From Chlorops oryzae (lineage: Eukaryota > Arthropoda > Insecta > Diptera > Chloropidae), in NCBI GenBank assembly GCA_020466095.1, contig CM035808.1, positions 84,422,779 to 84,486,778 of the forward strand: 64,000 nt of DNA, written 5' to 3'. Shown here one piece after another: positions 22,786 through 34,063 of this stretch (positions within the stretch are counted from its first letter, which is position 1; every line of letters starts with the position of its first letter). A program made the position numbers and the translations under genes. A model generated the notes under the pieces. It ran no database searches, had not been told where the DNA came from, and saw only the letters and a list, made by a program, of their open reading frames with translations.

Positions 22786-24480
22786 CTAATGTTCGTTCGC
22801 CCCGAACGAATCGGCCCATGGTTTCATATATTCGGCCACCGAAGTAGGATTGTTTTGCCGCTCGCCCTGGCCGACCTTCTCTACATCATAGCGACCATGT
22901 TTGTGGACTGCCACTACGCGATACGGCCCCAAATACTTTTGTCGCAGCTTCATAGAAGTTCCATACTGGGTGCGCTTGATGGCGACCAGATCATTTGCCT
23001 TGTACAGAGTCTCTGGCTTTCTATTCCGATTATATGACTTAACATTTTCTTGCTGTATTCGCTTTATACTTTCCTTAGCTTGCTCCCTTACAACACTGCG
23101 TTCTTCTTGTAATTCAAGATACTTTTCTTCCTCAATCAAGTTCCTCAATTCTGTCATTCCACTTAGTCGCATTTCTAACCCCTTTAAAAGTTTAAATGGA
23201 GCTTCCTTGGTGCTTCTAGGGGAGTACTGTTTATGATCTGCTGCACTTTAGCTACATGTTTGTACCAGATCTTAGGCTCTTCATGACACATCTTGGCTAA
23301 GGCTTTCACAACAATTTTGTGAATGCGCTCCACCTGACCATTCCCACGAGGCACACCAGTGGCAATGATCAAGTGCTGTACACTGTTTTCTTCGCAATAA
23401 CTTTCGAATAAGCACGAGGTGAAAGCAGTTCCTCTGTCGCTAATTATAATTATTCGTTTAGGATTACCGAATATTGTTGCTTGCTTACTTAATTGGTCTA
23501 CTACGGCTTCGGCGCCTGTATCCTTAGTGGGATACAACCACACGAATTTCATACTCGCCAGTTTCTAGGATTTTGCATATGGCCTTAATCCACTCATCTT
23601 GTCTCTGCGCTTCACGCAACCTATGTAAAACACTGTCTTCCATCATCAGGCAGCTTACTCGACTCAACGCGTCGACATGTTTCATTTTGCTACCCGACGG
23701 ATGAACCACCTCGTAGTCAAATTCTTGATAAGGCGTTGTTCTCCTGCTCATATACTGTACTGGGTGAAACTCTTGATCTTCCGAGTTTTTCTGCATTAAA
23801 ACTGCTCCGAACCCATACATGCTTGCATCAGTATGGACTTCCGTCTCTGCCTTGGGACTAAACAACTTCAGGACTGGTGCATTGGTCAATGACATTTTCA
23901 ACGTTTGAAATGCAATCAACTGCTCCTCGGCTATGCTAAATGGTACGTTTTTCCTCAGCAAATCAGACAGTGGTTTAGCGACTTCTGCGTGATTTGGTAT
24001 GAACCGCCAGAAATATGATGTCAGCCCTAAGAAACGTTGCACCATTTTCGCATTGCTCGGCAGCGGAAAATTTCTCACTGCATTGGTCTTTTCATTGGAC
24101 GGTTTAATAGTGCCGCGTTCTACTTAATAGCCCAGAAAATTAACTTTACGCTTCAGAAATTGACATTTTCCCCATTTAATCTTCAGGCCGTTCTCTTCTG
24201 CGACTTAAATCACTTCCTTCAATTTAGCAAGGCCTTCATTTTCATCTATAGAGGGAATGACCAGGTCGTCCATATATGCCACCACAGTACCATTTCTTAT
24301 TAAATCCCTCAATACTGTGGCAATATAGCGTGAGAAAACGGCTGGAGAGTTAGTAATCCCAAACGGTACATATAAATATTCATACAAACCGCTAATAGTT
24401 ACAAATGCGGTGTATTTCCGCGAATCAGGCTCCACTGGCACGTGAAAAAACCCATTTGTTAGGTCTAACGTAGTGTACAC
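22786..24480 (-). pseudogene. G3 pol: reverse transcriptase, RNase H remnant, integrase remnant
   Basis: Continues the polyprotein of 24496-25740. 24480-24205 is the RT palm with AYMDD near residues 69-72. 24078-23524 holds the RT connection (FLGLTSYFWRF) and the start of RNase H (EVHTDASMYGFGAVL). The frame then jumps from PYQEFDYE straight to KHVDALSR, losing the core of RNase H. It next jumps to an integrase piece (23552-23184) that keeps the second Asp in SDRGTAF and the Glu in NGQVERIH. The zinc finger and first Asp are missing. 23172-22786 is the integrase tail (YKANDLVAIKRTQYG). The pieces lie in different frames with stops between. Confidence 0.8.
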
Positions 24481-24495
24481 CTCATTACTCTGTAA

Positions 24496-25740
24496 CTAGT
24501 CAATCACATCGTCCATATTCGGCATTGGAAAGTGGTCTCTACATATCTTCTTGTTTAACTTGCGATAGTCGCAACATAATCGCTTCGACCCATCCTTCTT
24601 AGAAACGAGGACAACCGGCGATGCGTATTCAGACTGACTCTGTTGTATTATGCCCCTTCGCAACCACTCTTCGACTTGATTTTCAACAATCTTGCGATTG
24701 GCATATGGCATTCTTCTATGTGGTTGGTGCACCGGTATGTCATCTTTGACCACTATTTTCATTGTGATTGGCGCACGCCTTCCCTTTTTCGGATTATACT
24801 GCTCAATTATATTTTTTACTTCAGTAGCAAGATTCGGTTCTAAATGTTTTAGATCCCAACTAGAATCCTTACTTTCCTTTTCTTCAGCGATATTCATATC
24901 TTTGAATTCGTCAAGCAAGTTTGGTGACTGTACTTGAACATTTTCATCGACTAAGCCTATTTGATAATAAGGTTTTTTTATTGGATCGGGGCCTAAAGCT
25001 CGACTCATAAAAATAGCTTCATCCTTTTTTACTATAACGGAAACTTCATTCAAAATATCTACTCCGATAACTGCCGCATAGCATATATCTGATTCACCCA
25101 CAAAATGGAATTTTACTTCTATTTCCAATTCGTCAACAACAATTTTTGTTAAAAAGGCACTATGTGTTCTTGTCTGTGAATCCCGAAGCCCATTTACAAT
25201 TTTCCGCTCGTCTAACATTTCGACATCCCCGATACTGACTACTGTGTCGCGGCGCATGATGCATAAACTACTTCCCGTATCGATCAATGCGGAAGCCCTG
25301 ATACCATTGCATATAACGTCTTTAAATATAAGCTGATTTGGTGTCATCATATTTAATTGCTCTTTTTTTTTAGGAATTTCGGATCGTTTGCTGGTGCAGT
25401 CTTTAGCTATGTGGCCAGCTTCACCGCAATGATAACATTTATTTGACGTCTCTTTACAGTCTTTCAACATATGACCCGTATTCCCGCACCGATAACATTT
25501 CGACTGTGGTTTGGTACCACGAGCTTTAGAAGTGGATTGTACGGAGCCTTTGTTTGCCGCCGATTGCGAACCGCGAACCTTTTCATAAATCGTAATTTGT
25601 CGCTTCAACTCTTTAACTGTGCTGGCCTGGTACAGACATGCTTTATTAACCTTCTCGTCTTGAATTCCTTCAATAAAATATTGGATGATGCTACCTTCAT
25701 CCAGATTTATTGGCTTTCCTAGTTCAAGCAGTGCATACAA
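24496..25740 (-). CDS. G3 Gag C-terminus, protease and start of reverse transcriptase
   Basis: A 414-aa open frame. Two CCHC zinc knuckles ([14 protein letters not shown], residues 82-95; [14 protein letters not shown], 102-115) bind the genomic RNA. A retropepsin motif ALIDTGSS follows near residues 151-158. The RT fingers appear at the end ([20 protein letters not shown]). It overlaps the N-terminal gag frame (25719-26204) by about 20 bp in another frame, so one small indel or a programmed frameshift joins them. A stop then separates it from the RT core at 24480. Confidence 0.8.
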   Translation of the reverse strand: MYALLELGKPINLDEGSIIQYFIEGIQDEKVNKACLYQASTVKELKRQITIYEKVRGSQSAANKGSVQSTSKARGTKPQSKCYRCGNTGHMLKDCKETSNKCYHCGEAGHIAKDCTSKRSEIPKKKEQLNMMTPNQLIFKDVICNGIRASALIDTGSSLCIMRRDTVVSIGDVEMLDERKIVNGLRDSQTRTHSAFLTKIVVDELEIEVKFHFVGESDICYAAVIGVDILNEVSVIVKKDEAIFMSRALGPDPIKKPYYQIGLVDENVQVQSPNLLDEFKDMNIAEEKESKDSSWDLKHLEPNLATEVKNIIEQYNPKKGRRAPITMKIVVKDDIPVHQPHRRMPYANRKIVENQVEEWLRRGIIQQSQSEYASPVVLVSKKDGSKRLCCDYRKLNKKICRDHFPMPNMDDVID

Positions 25741-26204
25741 ATATTCAAGGAAGCTATGTGTTTCACACTAAATTCACTTTTCAAATTACTCTTGAGGCTT
25801 ATCCAGTCTCGAATGCCCACTTGGCTTCTTACAAACGATCTGGCCGCTCCGCGCAATAACTGTTTACAGTACACAAACTTTTGAAGCTGCGACCAACCGA
25901 CCGTTCTGGCGCTCTCTTCAAAATCGGTTAACCATGCATCGATTTGTACGTGGTCTGTTCCATTAAAAGTTCTTACACTTTCAATAATATCGTTCAATGT
26001 GAACCGACTTGATTCAGAAATTTGCTCATGGGCATCCACAAAAGATACTACGCTTTCTCTACCATCATTTGCATTTAAAAAATTTAAATGTTGCATCAAA
26101 CTCTGTTGCAACTGCGCTTTCCGTCCACCAACTTCTAAACCTGCTTCTAAAAGTGTCTGTTTTAAGGATTCTACGTCAAGCTCTAAAATCTGTTCGATGT
26201 CCAT
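25719..26204 (-). CDS. G3 Gag N-terminal region
   Basis: 161 aa starting [20 protein letters not shown]. The first 40 residues resemble a SAP-like helix pair ([19 protein letters not shown]). A capsid-like part follows ([18 protein letters not shown]). This is the retroviral-type capsid domain found in gypsy Gag proteins. The Met at 26204 starts the frame after the leader. The end overlaps the zinc-knuckle frame. Confidence 0.75.
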   Translation of the reverse strand: MDIEQILELDVESLKQTLLEAGLEVGGRKAQLQQSLMQHLNFLNANDGRESVVSFVDAHEQISESSRFTLNDIIESVRTFNGTDHVQIDAWLTDFEESARTVGWSQLQKFVYCKQLLRGAARSFVRSQVGIRDWISLKSNLKSEFSVKHIASLNICMHCLN

Positions 26205-26309
26205 TGTGCTGCTTACAAAACAATTGAGATTTTAATAATAATACAGTTTAAGAATAGTTTAACCAATATGAATAACGTTAAAGAAATAAATTCAAATTTA
26301 GTCAAATAT

Positions 26310-26758
26310 TATTATTAGGAGAGGGACAATTGTGCACTGCGACCAGAGGTGATCTATTGTGCTATCCCGTGTCTTGTTAACACCAGCTCAATCTAAGGCT
26401 TTTAATAAGCGCTACGATTGATCTGGGATTAAATGTTTTTATCTCATCAGGCTGTGGAAACGCCTTGTTGAGGTATTTCAATCGCTTGGTGGCGAGTGCC
26501 GGGCAAGAACAGAGCAGGTGAGTGGTGGTCTCGCACTGCTCTATGCAGTATCGGCATATGTCCGTGTCTGAGAGTTTTATTCTCTTCAGATGGTACCCAA
26601 CTGGTCCATGACCAGTCATGAATCCGGTTAGTAGGCTGATTTCAAGCCTACTGAGGCTTAGGATTTCCTTGGCTTTAAAACAGCCTGGTCTCAGGAGATT
26701 TTTTGCCTGCCGTAGGCCGTCGAGCATGGCCCAGTGCCTGCTAATCTTCCTGTGTTTC
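26310..26758 (-). mobile_element. 5'-truncated I-clade LINE fragment
   Basis: A 10-bp duplication AGTCAAATAT flanks it (26300-26309 and 26759-26768). On the minus strand it ends in TAATAATA repeats, as I-type LINEs do. The coding part 26727-26377 reads LLTGFMTGHGPVGYHLKRI and CRYCIEQCETTTHLLCSCP, the cysteine/histidine C-terminus of LINE ORF2 proteins. Only the last 450 bp were inserted, the usual result of incomplete target-primed reverse transcription. Confidence 0.78.
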
Positions 26759-26804
26759 AGTCAAATATACTTTTTCCTTTAATTGTGTTGTTTAATTCAG
26801 CTTT

Positions 26805-27035
26805 TGGAGTTCAAACGATTTAAGTTCAACTTAACTGTTAAAATTTACTTGAGTTCAACGATTTCAATTTAACTCAACTGTTAAAATTTACTTAAATTCA
26901 AAGATTTCAATTTAACTCACTGTTAAAATTTACTCGAATTCAATTATTTCAATTTAACTCAACTCTTAAAATTTACTCGAATTCCATTATTTCAATTTAA
27001 ATCAACTCTTAAAATTTACTCGAATTCATAAAATT
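26805..27035. repeat. Tandem repeat, about 47-bp unit, 5 copies
   Basis: Units share ATTTCAATTTAACTCAACT, then TTAAAATTTACT. They lie in the untranslated leader of G3. Confidence 0.75.
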
Positions 27036-27224
27036 TTAGTTTAATTCAAAGAATAAGCAAACAATAGCATGCGAAATATTTGGACTTGCTGCTTATGAAT
27101 CTCCGTTCGTCTCTTCAGTGAAATGTCGATTCCAACGAATTGCTCGCTCTCTTGTGTTGTTTTTGCCTTCGCTTGAATTTCACAATATTTCGTTCGTTTG
27201 CTCTGCCGCTTTCGACGCGCTGCG

Positions 27225-27465
27225 CTCTTGCTCGACGTCAGCTCACCAACTAATAACTCCAATGTTTTGCCACTGACGACGCGCTTCACTCTTGCTCGAC
27301 GTCAGTTCACCAACATATAACTCCAATGTTTTGCCACTGACGACGCGCTACACTCTTGCTCAACGTCAGTTCACCAACAAATAACTTCAATGTTTTGCCA
27401 CTGACGACGTGCTACACTCTTGCTCGACGTCAGTTCACCAACAAATAACTCCAATTTTTGCAACT
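27225..27465. repeat. Tandem repeat, about 62-bp unit, 4 copies
   Basis: Units share GCTCGACGTCAGTTCACCAA and CAATGTTTTGCCACTGACGA. They are in the G3 leader, close to the primer-binding site. Confidence 0.78.
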
Positions 27466-27605
27466 AACAACGCGCGCACACTTCCAAAAGTTCAGCTTCA
27501 CAACATGTGTACATAGATATGTATTTTATGTGCCATGTACAATGCGCAACTGTTTTGCTTTTCCTGTCACTTAACGTCGACAAGATTTCCGAATTTCTAT
27601 TAAAT

Positions 27606-27623
27606 ATCCCGGTTGAGCCCCCA
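27606..27623 (-). promoter_or_regulatory. G3 primer-binding site, tRNA-Pro type
   Basis: On the minus strand TGGGGGCTCAACCGGGAT begins three bases after the 5' LTR. It differs at two positions from the tRNA-Pro primer site well known from murine retroviruses. Confidence 0.65.
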
Positions 27624-27626
27624 AGT

Positions 27627-27834
27627 TGTAGGTTTATTTCAATAGTTTATTATAATATCTAGGGTAATATTGTATTTTACATGTTTTTAATTTTTGCTTA
27701 ACGCTTACGAACACTTTTATGAAAAAAAAAACTAGCGTCTTCTACGGCAGCTTGTCGACTGTCCGTTCTCGTCCCTTTTTCTCGTTCGTTCATTCTACTC
27801 AAATTTCTCTGCGTTAAAGGGTTGCCACCCTACA
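27627..27834 (-). repeat. G3 5' LTR
   Basis: A 208-bp copy of the LTR at 22569-22775, followed outward by the TAAA duplication. Confidence 0.88.
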
Positions 27835-28500
27835 TAAATGCATTGGTTTGAGAAACACACAGTTAGTTTATTTATACATTTATCGGATTTTATAAGATTT
27901 CTTTGCGTATTTACAAATATCTAACCCCGGTTTGGTCAATGGTAAAGTTAGAAAATCATGTGAGATCATAGGTTCTTTTACGTTGGCAGATCGATGTTTT
28001 TTACACGCATTACACTTTGCGATCATGATCGTGATAGGATCGTCTATTTTATTTGCCAGTAAACCAAGTTTCAAGCTGGTTTTTTAGTTTTCTCTATGCC
28101 CAGGGGTGATGATTGTAGCTTTTCCAAAGCATCTTTTCGAAGGTTAGTAGGAACAATGACTTTATCGTTAAAGAAGATAGTATCATTCTCGATTGTTATA
28201 TTGTTTCGGCTTTTCTAATATATCCAAAATTTCTCTGGTAATTTCCTTTAATTTCTGGCTAGCCTTCTAACAATATTTGTTTTAAATCTCTTAGTGATCA
28301 ATCTGCTTTGAAACTTTTCTGGACGATTGTAGACGATCTTCAGACCTATTTATTAAATGTTCGTGTTCCTGTAAATCTTCGATTTCTTGCAAGTAGTTGC
28401 TTTTATCATAATATTGAGATAAAAAGTCAATCGTTGTTGCCTCGCCCAGGGAATTTAGAAAAAATTATTTTTTATTAGGTTGTAAATCAGCTCGGAAACC
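27835..28500 (-). pseudogene. Gypsy-type RNase H-integrase boundary and integrase zinc finger (relic G4)
   Basis: The minus strand reads DKVIVPTNLRKDALEKLQ near 28170, then CNACKKHRSANVKEPM near 28010. This matches the linker, H2C2 finger and start of the catalytic core of K02A2.6-like gypsy integrases. Several stops interrupt it. It continues at 22512-22257 past the G3 insertion. Upstream, to about 28500, there is degraded pol spacer. Confidence 0.7.
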
Positions 28501-29010
28501 CATAGCTTGCCAAATATCCGGTTTGTTATGGGAATTGTTTTAGAGAGTCATTTCTCTTTGCCGTGCATCTTCAGGTTAGCTAGTGATGTTTCCATTTAAA
28601 GATAGAGCTGTGTATCTGAGCCGAAGGAGGGAAGCAAAAGAAAAAAATTTTCCACTCTGACCTTACATTGCAGTTATTCCGTTTATCTTAGCGAATTTTT
28701 ACGTTTTCATGTTTTTATGCAGCGAAATTTGATTCTATATGATGGAAAAGTCAAAAAATCTCTCTCAGTAATTGTTCCCAGTTCGTCGCACTTTTTCCAT
28801 TTGGAATTACACTTGACTTTGACCAAGGGGAAGATGGAATCAATGCTCTGTTTTAATATGCATTCTGTTATGATGCATTTAATTTGTTTGTTTTGTATCT
28901 TGCGTTTTTTAGAAAAAAGTTTTGAGCAAATTGTTATGAAAACTTTTTTCTCATCCTCTAATAAACAGTTTTACGTAATCGGATGATGGAACTGATGATA
29001 TGATGTATGG
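28501..29010. other. Degraded sequence, probably more of relic G4
   Basis: No clear motif. It lies between the gypsy relic and the 412-like LTR. Confidence 0.35.
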
Positions 29011-29224
29011 TGTAACGTGCGGATATATCTTACGTTAACTATCGGTTTCAGGTTACCTTCATCCCAGCGTCTTCCAAATAATACTCAATATTTTATTTGG
29101 TTTGGAATCTTTATTTAAAGGTAGGACCGTATTCAGCCGTAGCCAAAATCAGTCGTCCAAACCTTGTAGACGTTGAAACTCCAATTGTGATTTACTTAAA
29201 CAATCTACTTTCTTTTATACTTAC
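29011..29224 (-). repeat. 412-like LTR, first part (split by Bel-Pao B1)
   Basis: It matches 40534-40745 (starts TGTAACGTG). It resumes at 34720 after the Bel-Pao insertion and stops at 34809, where a deletion joins it to pol. Confidence 0.8.
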
Positions 29225-29695
29225 TGTTTAAGATCACCGTTGTTCGACCTATACCCGTCGACCACCTTGCGACACCGATTCTCCATATGCGACGACCTCC
29301 CGTCGATTGCCGTGCGACAAAGCTCGTCCCGAATGCGAAAATCTAGACCCGTCGATAGGTACGCACCAACAGCGATCTTAAAGTCGAGCCTTAGCCTGGA
29401 AAAAAGTCCAGAGAGGATGGAACCGTTCCATGGAACCTTTCCACCCGGCTTTTCCATGGATTCCTTCCAAGCGGCAATGACGAGATGGTGTGAGAGTAAA
29501 AAGGGCACTCGTTCTCCAGTGGTCATTCCGAACACACTCTTTTACTCGCTCTCGCGCTCGCAGCTGACTTTAAATTGTCTACATTTGATCAGTAGAATTG
29601 TCCATTACAAACTTTTAAATAAAATTCCTTATTTTTTGTTATATTTTAAATTTAAAAAGCGTTTCTTCATTTAAAATCGGTAAACGGAAGAAACA
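29225..29695 (+). repeat. B1 5' LTR
   Basis: It starts TGTTTAAGATCACCG and ends GGAAGAAACA, and repeats at 34244-34714. Confidence 0.9.
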
Positions 29696-29696
29696 T

Positions 29697-29712
29697 TTGG
29701 TCCTTCGAGGCT
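29697..29712 (+). promoter_or_regulatory. B1 primer-binding site, tRNA-Tyr type
   Basis: TTGGTCCTTCGAGGC follows the LTR. It is complementary to the insect tRNA-Tyr 3' end (CTCGAAGGACCA). Element B2 has the same site. Confidence 0.65.
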
Positions 29713-30299
29713 TTGAAGACCTCGCGCCGCGTAAAAAAAAAAGAAAAAAAGAACAAAATCCCCCTGTAGTCTGTGGAGAAGTCACCGCATCTCAGCCTCA
29801 TTCTTGAAAGGCGAAAGGAATTTAATGTGAGTGATTCTCGATATATATATAAAGATATAGTCAGATACCTTATATATATTCCAAGTGCGCGCGTGAAGTC
29901 AGTGGTTTGCTCTCCTTTTTTTGTTTTTTTTTGCTTTTGAGTTTGCCTTTGGTCGTGGCTCCCGTCAAAAAAAAAAAAAAAAAAAAAAAACCCCATCGTT
30001 TGTAACGCCTTAAGCACAAACATTGTCAATTTTTTTGTGACCGACTATTGACCAACTTTCTAAATCTCGTTAGAAAGAACACGTTCAAAAATACAAAATA
30101 TACATTTTTCCGACGGCAAATTCAAATTGAAAATCAACTCAAATCTCGTTGCCAACGGCAAATAATTGAGAAGAAAAAAAAAAAGAAAAAGAAAAGAAGA
30201 GCGAATCAAATCAAATCAAATCAAATCGAAAAAAAGAGCACTTTAATTTCGTTAATTAACACGGACATAAATTCGTCATTTCATATTCCACTTGCCGGC

Positions 30300-32366
30300 T
30301 GCAAATTAGTGTTTTCGAAAAAAGAAAAATTCACCCTTCATCAGCTGGCCGAGGACTCACAAGCTATTTATCCGCTGGCATCAGACATCATCCAACACTT
30401 TATGTATGTGGATGACGGACTCGTTGGGGCCCACGACCTGAACACCGCGGTCAAGGCTCGTAATGAGCTAATCAAAGCTCTGGATTCAGCCGGCTTCCCT
30501 CTTCGAAAATGGACGTCCAACCATCCTGCACTTTTGTCAGATATCCCCAAGGAACATCGACTCACTGAAGACTTTCTGTCCTTTGAAGAATCCAGTGAAG
30601 CAAAGACATTGGGCATTCGGTGGAATGCCTCGTCTGACCGGTTTCACTTTAGAGTGGAGACGGTAGACATCAAGACTTCATATACCAAACGGCAAGTTCT
30701 TTCAGGTATTGCTAAACTGTTCGATCCAGCAGGATGGTTGGCTCCCGTAGTGGTGACTGCGAAAATCCTTATGCAGCAAGTTTGGCTCTCGCAAATTGGT
30801 TGGGATGACGCGTTGCCTACCCTTCTCCTCCAACGATGGATAAATTTTCTTGACAGTTTGGCTAGTCTGAATGATGTTAGAATTCGCCGTTGGATTAAAT
30901 TTACCCCATCGTGTGATGTCGAATTTCATGCGTTTTGCGATGCCTCTGAAAAGGCATATGCAGCCTGTATATATTCCCGGGTTTCGGATCATAATACCGT
31001 TTCCTGTCACCTCCTTTTTTCCAAATCCAAGGTGGCACCTGTAAAAACGATCTTTTTACCTCGTCTTGAACTCTGTGCGGCGGCTTTGCTCGCTGATTTA
31101 GTGCAGTCGCTCCTCCCATCTTTGGGAGTAGAACGACCAAAAATTCAATGTTGATCTGATTCTACTATTGTCCTTGCCTGGCTGGCTAAGCCGGCATATC
31201 ATTGGACCACCTTTGTCGCTAATCGGGTGGCAAAAATTGCGGAGGTCGTAGGAATTCAACGGTGGTCTCATGTTAAATCGGCTGATAACCCGGCTGACCT
31301 CTCGTCACGGGGGATACCGGCGCCAGAACTAGTGTCCAACGCTCTCTGGTGGAATGGCCCTTCGTGGCTAGCGATGGCCCATTCACAGTGGCCGACTATG
31401 TCTCCCCCGCAGAACTGTACGACCTCCCTGAAACAGAAAACTGTCCGCGTGCATGTAGCGGTGCCTACTGTTCAAGATGACTTCCTTGTCCGTTTCTCAA
31501 GCTTTGCCCGAGCTCTTCGTGTCATGAGTGATGTACTTCGGGTGCTCGCCCGAATGCGCCGAACCCACCTTCCAAGGCCGGTCTTTGATTCTGAGTTAGA
31601 CCCGGAAGAGATTCGTCAGACTAATCTCCGTTTATTAGTTGTGGCTCAGTTGCGTTATTTTCCGACGGAAAATGCGGATTTATCCAAAAAACGACTAGTG
31701 AACAGTAAGAGTAACTTATCCTCGTTGCATCCTTTCCTGCATCAAGATAGTTTAATCCGAATTGGGGGAAGACTGACCGCTTCGCAAGAATTATATTTTG
31801 GCGAAAAACACCCAATAGTTTTACCGAAGGATGCTCATTTAACGCGGCTCTTGGTAAGCCACATTCATAACGTGACCCTTCATGGAGGCAATCAACTAAT
31901 GCTTCGAGTTATTCGGAGTCAATTTTGGTTGCCTCAAGCTAAAGCCTCTATCAAGCTCGTTATCCGTAGTTGCAAAGTTTGTACCATTTTTAAGAGAAGG
32001 CAGTTAGCTCAACTCATGGCTGCGCTTCCCCCAGAGCGCACAGCCTTATCTCGACCTTTTGCCAATACTGGTGTCGATTTCGCTGGACCCTTTGACATCA
32101 AGTCGTTTACTGGGAGATTTTGCCGCGTGACCAAAGGGTACGTCTGTCTCTTTGTTTGCTTTGCTACCAAAGCGGTTCATTTAGAAGTTACGAGTGACCT
32201 CTCCTCTGCATCCTTTCTGGCAGCGTTCAGTCGGTTCCCCGCGCGGCGGGGATATCCCCACAAGGTCTTTTCCGATAACGGAACGAACTTTGTCGGAGCG
32301 TCCAAAGAGCTTCGTCTTGATTTCCAGAAATGTTTGATGGAAACCAGACAAAAAGTGCATCATTAA
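30300..32366 (+). pseudogene. B1 pol: reverse transcriptase, RNase H, integrase core
   Basis: The frame opened at 30048 is untranslated leader until about 30300, where Bel-Pao RT begins. Motifs in order: FMYVDDGLVG (RT site C, 30405), GIAKLFDPAGWLAP, RNase H FHAFCDASEKAYAAC (about 30930), then integrase with an H2C2 finger (HIHNVTLHG, CKVC), first Asp in GVDFAGPF, second in FSDNGTNF and Glu in GGLWEAGVKSFK (about 32430).
Breaks: a TGA at about 31152, a stop at about 32364 and a frame change near 32560. The RT fingers are missing. The protein would copy the RNA and insert the cDNA; this copy cannot. Confidence 0.85.
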
Positions 32367-32560
32367 TTTTCCAACCAAGAGGTAGCCTGGTCCTTTATAC
32401 CTCGAGGAGCTCCGCACATAGGCGGTCTTTGGGAAGCTGGGGTAAAGAGTTTTAAGCAACATTTCCGAAAGTTGACCATCGACCTCAAATATACGTTTGA
32501 GGAATTTTCTACGTTGGTAGCGAGAATAGAAAGTTGTCTTAATTCGCGGCCCCTTCAGCA

Positions 32561-32938
32561 TTGACGCCAGGGCACTTCCTTGTCGGAGGTCCTCTCCTCG
32601 CGCCCACGGAGCCGGAGAGCTTGCATAATCCTTTCTCACTAGTGAAACGTTGGCAACGGATAAAAGCCTTATCCCAGTTAGTTTGTCGCCGATGGAAAGA
32701 GGAATACCTTAATGAGGTTCAGAGAAGAACAAAGTGGAAAACACCATCTGAAAACCTTCAAGTCGATGATTTAGTCGTTATAAGAGAGGAAACGCTTCCC
32801 CCAAATGAGTGGCGATTAGGCCGTGTCGTAAAACTCCATCCAGGTCGGGATAAACGGGTTCGCGTCGCTGATATTCGTACCGCGCGCGGTGTATGTACGC
32901 GTCCGATAGTCAAACTGGTGATCCTCCCTAATTCATAA
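32561..32938 (+). CDS. B1 integrase C-terminal domain
   Basis: 125 aa in a new frame after the break. TPGHFLVGGPLLAP, RWKEEYLNEVQRRTKW and WRLGRVVKLHPGRDKRVRV match the DUF5641-like tail of Bel-Pao integrases. It ends in TAA at 32936, about 100 bp before the next ORF. Confidence 0.82.
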   Translation: MTPGHFLVGGPLLAPTEPESLHNPFSLVKRWQRIKALSQLVCRRWKEEYLNEVQRRTKWKTPSENLQVDDLVVIREETLPPNEWRLGRVVKLHPGRDKRVRVADIRTARGVCTRPIVKLVILPNS

Positions 32939-33016
32939 TCGCTCTCTAATAAGAAACGCACTAATAATCAAACTCGTGTTCTTTAGTGTGTTCGGTCCTG
33001 TGTTTGTCGCTTTCTT

Positions 33017-33034
33017 TGCTCTTACGTCTTTCAG
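33017..33034 (+). promoter_or_regulatory. Putative splice acceptor for the downstream Bel-Pao ORF
   Basis: A pyrimidine-rich tract ends CTTACGTCTTTCAG, ten bases before the ATG at 33045. Element B2 has a comparable acceptor (CTTTCATCCTAG) at the same place, followed by a similar AT..AACTC leader. Confidence 0.5.
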
Positions 33035-33044
33035 ATAACTCAAC

Positions 33045-34063
33045 ATGTCAACAACCCAGTCGTGGGCCGCAGAAATGGAGGAGAACGATCCGTTAGAGCC
33101 TTTCTTGTTGGAGCTATTAGCCGAGCCTGCTCTTGTGGAAGAAGTCGAGAGGAGTGTGCCATCCACCCCATGCGTCGTGTCCACCGTCCCCATTACTGCC
33201 AGTGTCGACCACTCTCCCCGTCGGTCCACCGACAGACGTGGTCAGCACTGGCGCTCCTGTCTACAATGCCCCGTATGCCGTGGCTGCCATACGATATCGC
33301 ATTGCAGAAAGTATCGTGAAGCCCCCCTTGAGCAACGTCTTCGTGCGGTTCTGCTAAACGGGTTATGCTCCAACTGCTTGGCCGTATCTCACAAACGAAG
33401 AAATTGCACGAGTGGAAACCGCTGCCTTAAATGCCAAGGAGACCACCATACCACGCTCCACGATGATAACGGAAACACGCCGTTAAACCTGCGACGCTTC
33501 CGTCGCCAACTCCCTCCTCAAAGTTCTGTGGTGGCGCCCCCTGCGCGTGTCCGTTCATCTCCGCCCCTACGCGCGTGGACAAGCTCGGTGATCACAACCA
33601 TCGCCCGGTGCTGCCCACCGCGATGGTGAAGGTGCGAGTGGGCAAAGTTAGGTATCAGGCTCGCGCAGTGCTTAACGTCTGCTCTTCGCAATCTACCATT
33701 ACCTCCGAGCTGGTCAGCCGGTGGCGGCTTCCTAACTTGGATATCGGGGGCACCTCAACTTGCACACTCGTGTTGCGTGCGGGATTCGATCTCAGCGTGG
33801 AGGTCGAAACGTACGCTGGGGTGGTCAGTCGGCTACCGGTCGTGTCTCCCTCGCAACCGGTGGATGAAAGGATTCGTGAGCATTACATAAACATAGTGCT
33901 CGCGGATCCCGAATTCTATCGGTCTCGAGCGGTGGATATCGTCTTGGGGCCCGATATCTACCCGAAGTTGATGCGGCCCGGCGTTCTTCCGACGGGAATC
34001 GGACAGTTGCACACCACAAACACCATATTTGGGTTTGTGCTGTCCGGAAGCTGCCCACCGTAA
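33045..34063 (+). pseudogene. B1 downstream ORF: zinc knuckles plus protease-like domain
   Basis: The ORF starts with its own Met (MSTTQSWAAEMEEN) after the integrase stop and a splice-acceptor-like site. Residues about 70-140 hold a CxxC/H array (CPVCRGCHTISHC, CSNCLAVSHKRRNC, CLKCQGDHHTTLH) as in Bel-Pao Gag tails. A frame change near 33560-33600 leads into a protease-like fold (33575-34063) ending in DIVLGPDIYPKLM and TIFGFVLSG, the DUF1758 C-terminus. Where an active protease has DSG, this reads NVCS, so it is probably inactive. Element B2 has the same ORF at the same place. Neither env nor a transmembrane segment was seen. Confidence 0.75.

Larger units (their letters stand above)
22569..27834 (-). 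mobile_element. Gypsy-type LTR retrotransposon G3, complete ends
   Basis: Two direct LTRs (22569-22775 and 27627-27834) start TGTAGG and end CCTACA. They differ by roughly nine substitutions by eye. The flanks are a 4-bp duplication TAAA (22565-22568 and 27835-27838). The minus strand encodes gag with two zinc knuckles, protease, reverse transcriptase and integrase parts. Parts of RNase H and integrase are deleted, so this copy is not autonomous. It inserted into an older gypsy integrase (G4). An I-clade LINE fragment and two tandem arrays sit in its leader. Confidence 0.88.

Noticed and set aside
29667..30029. 120-aa ORF on minus in the B1 leader
   Set aside because: Homopolymer-rich chance frame antisense to the LTR and leader.
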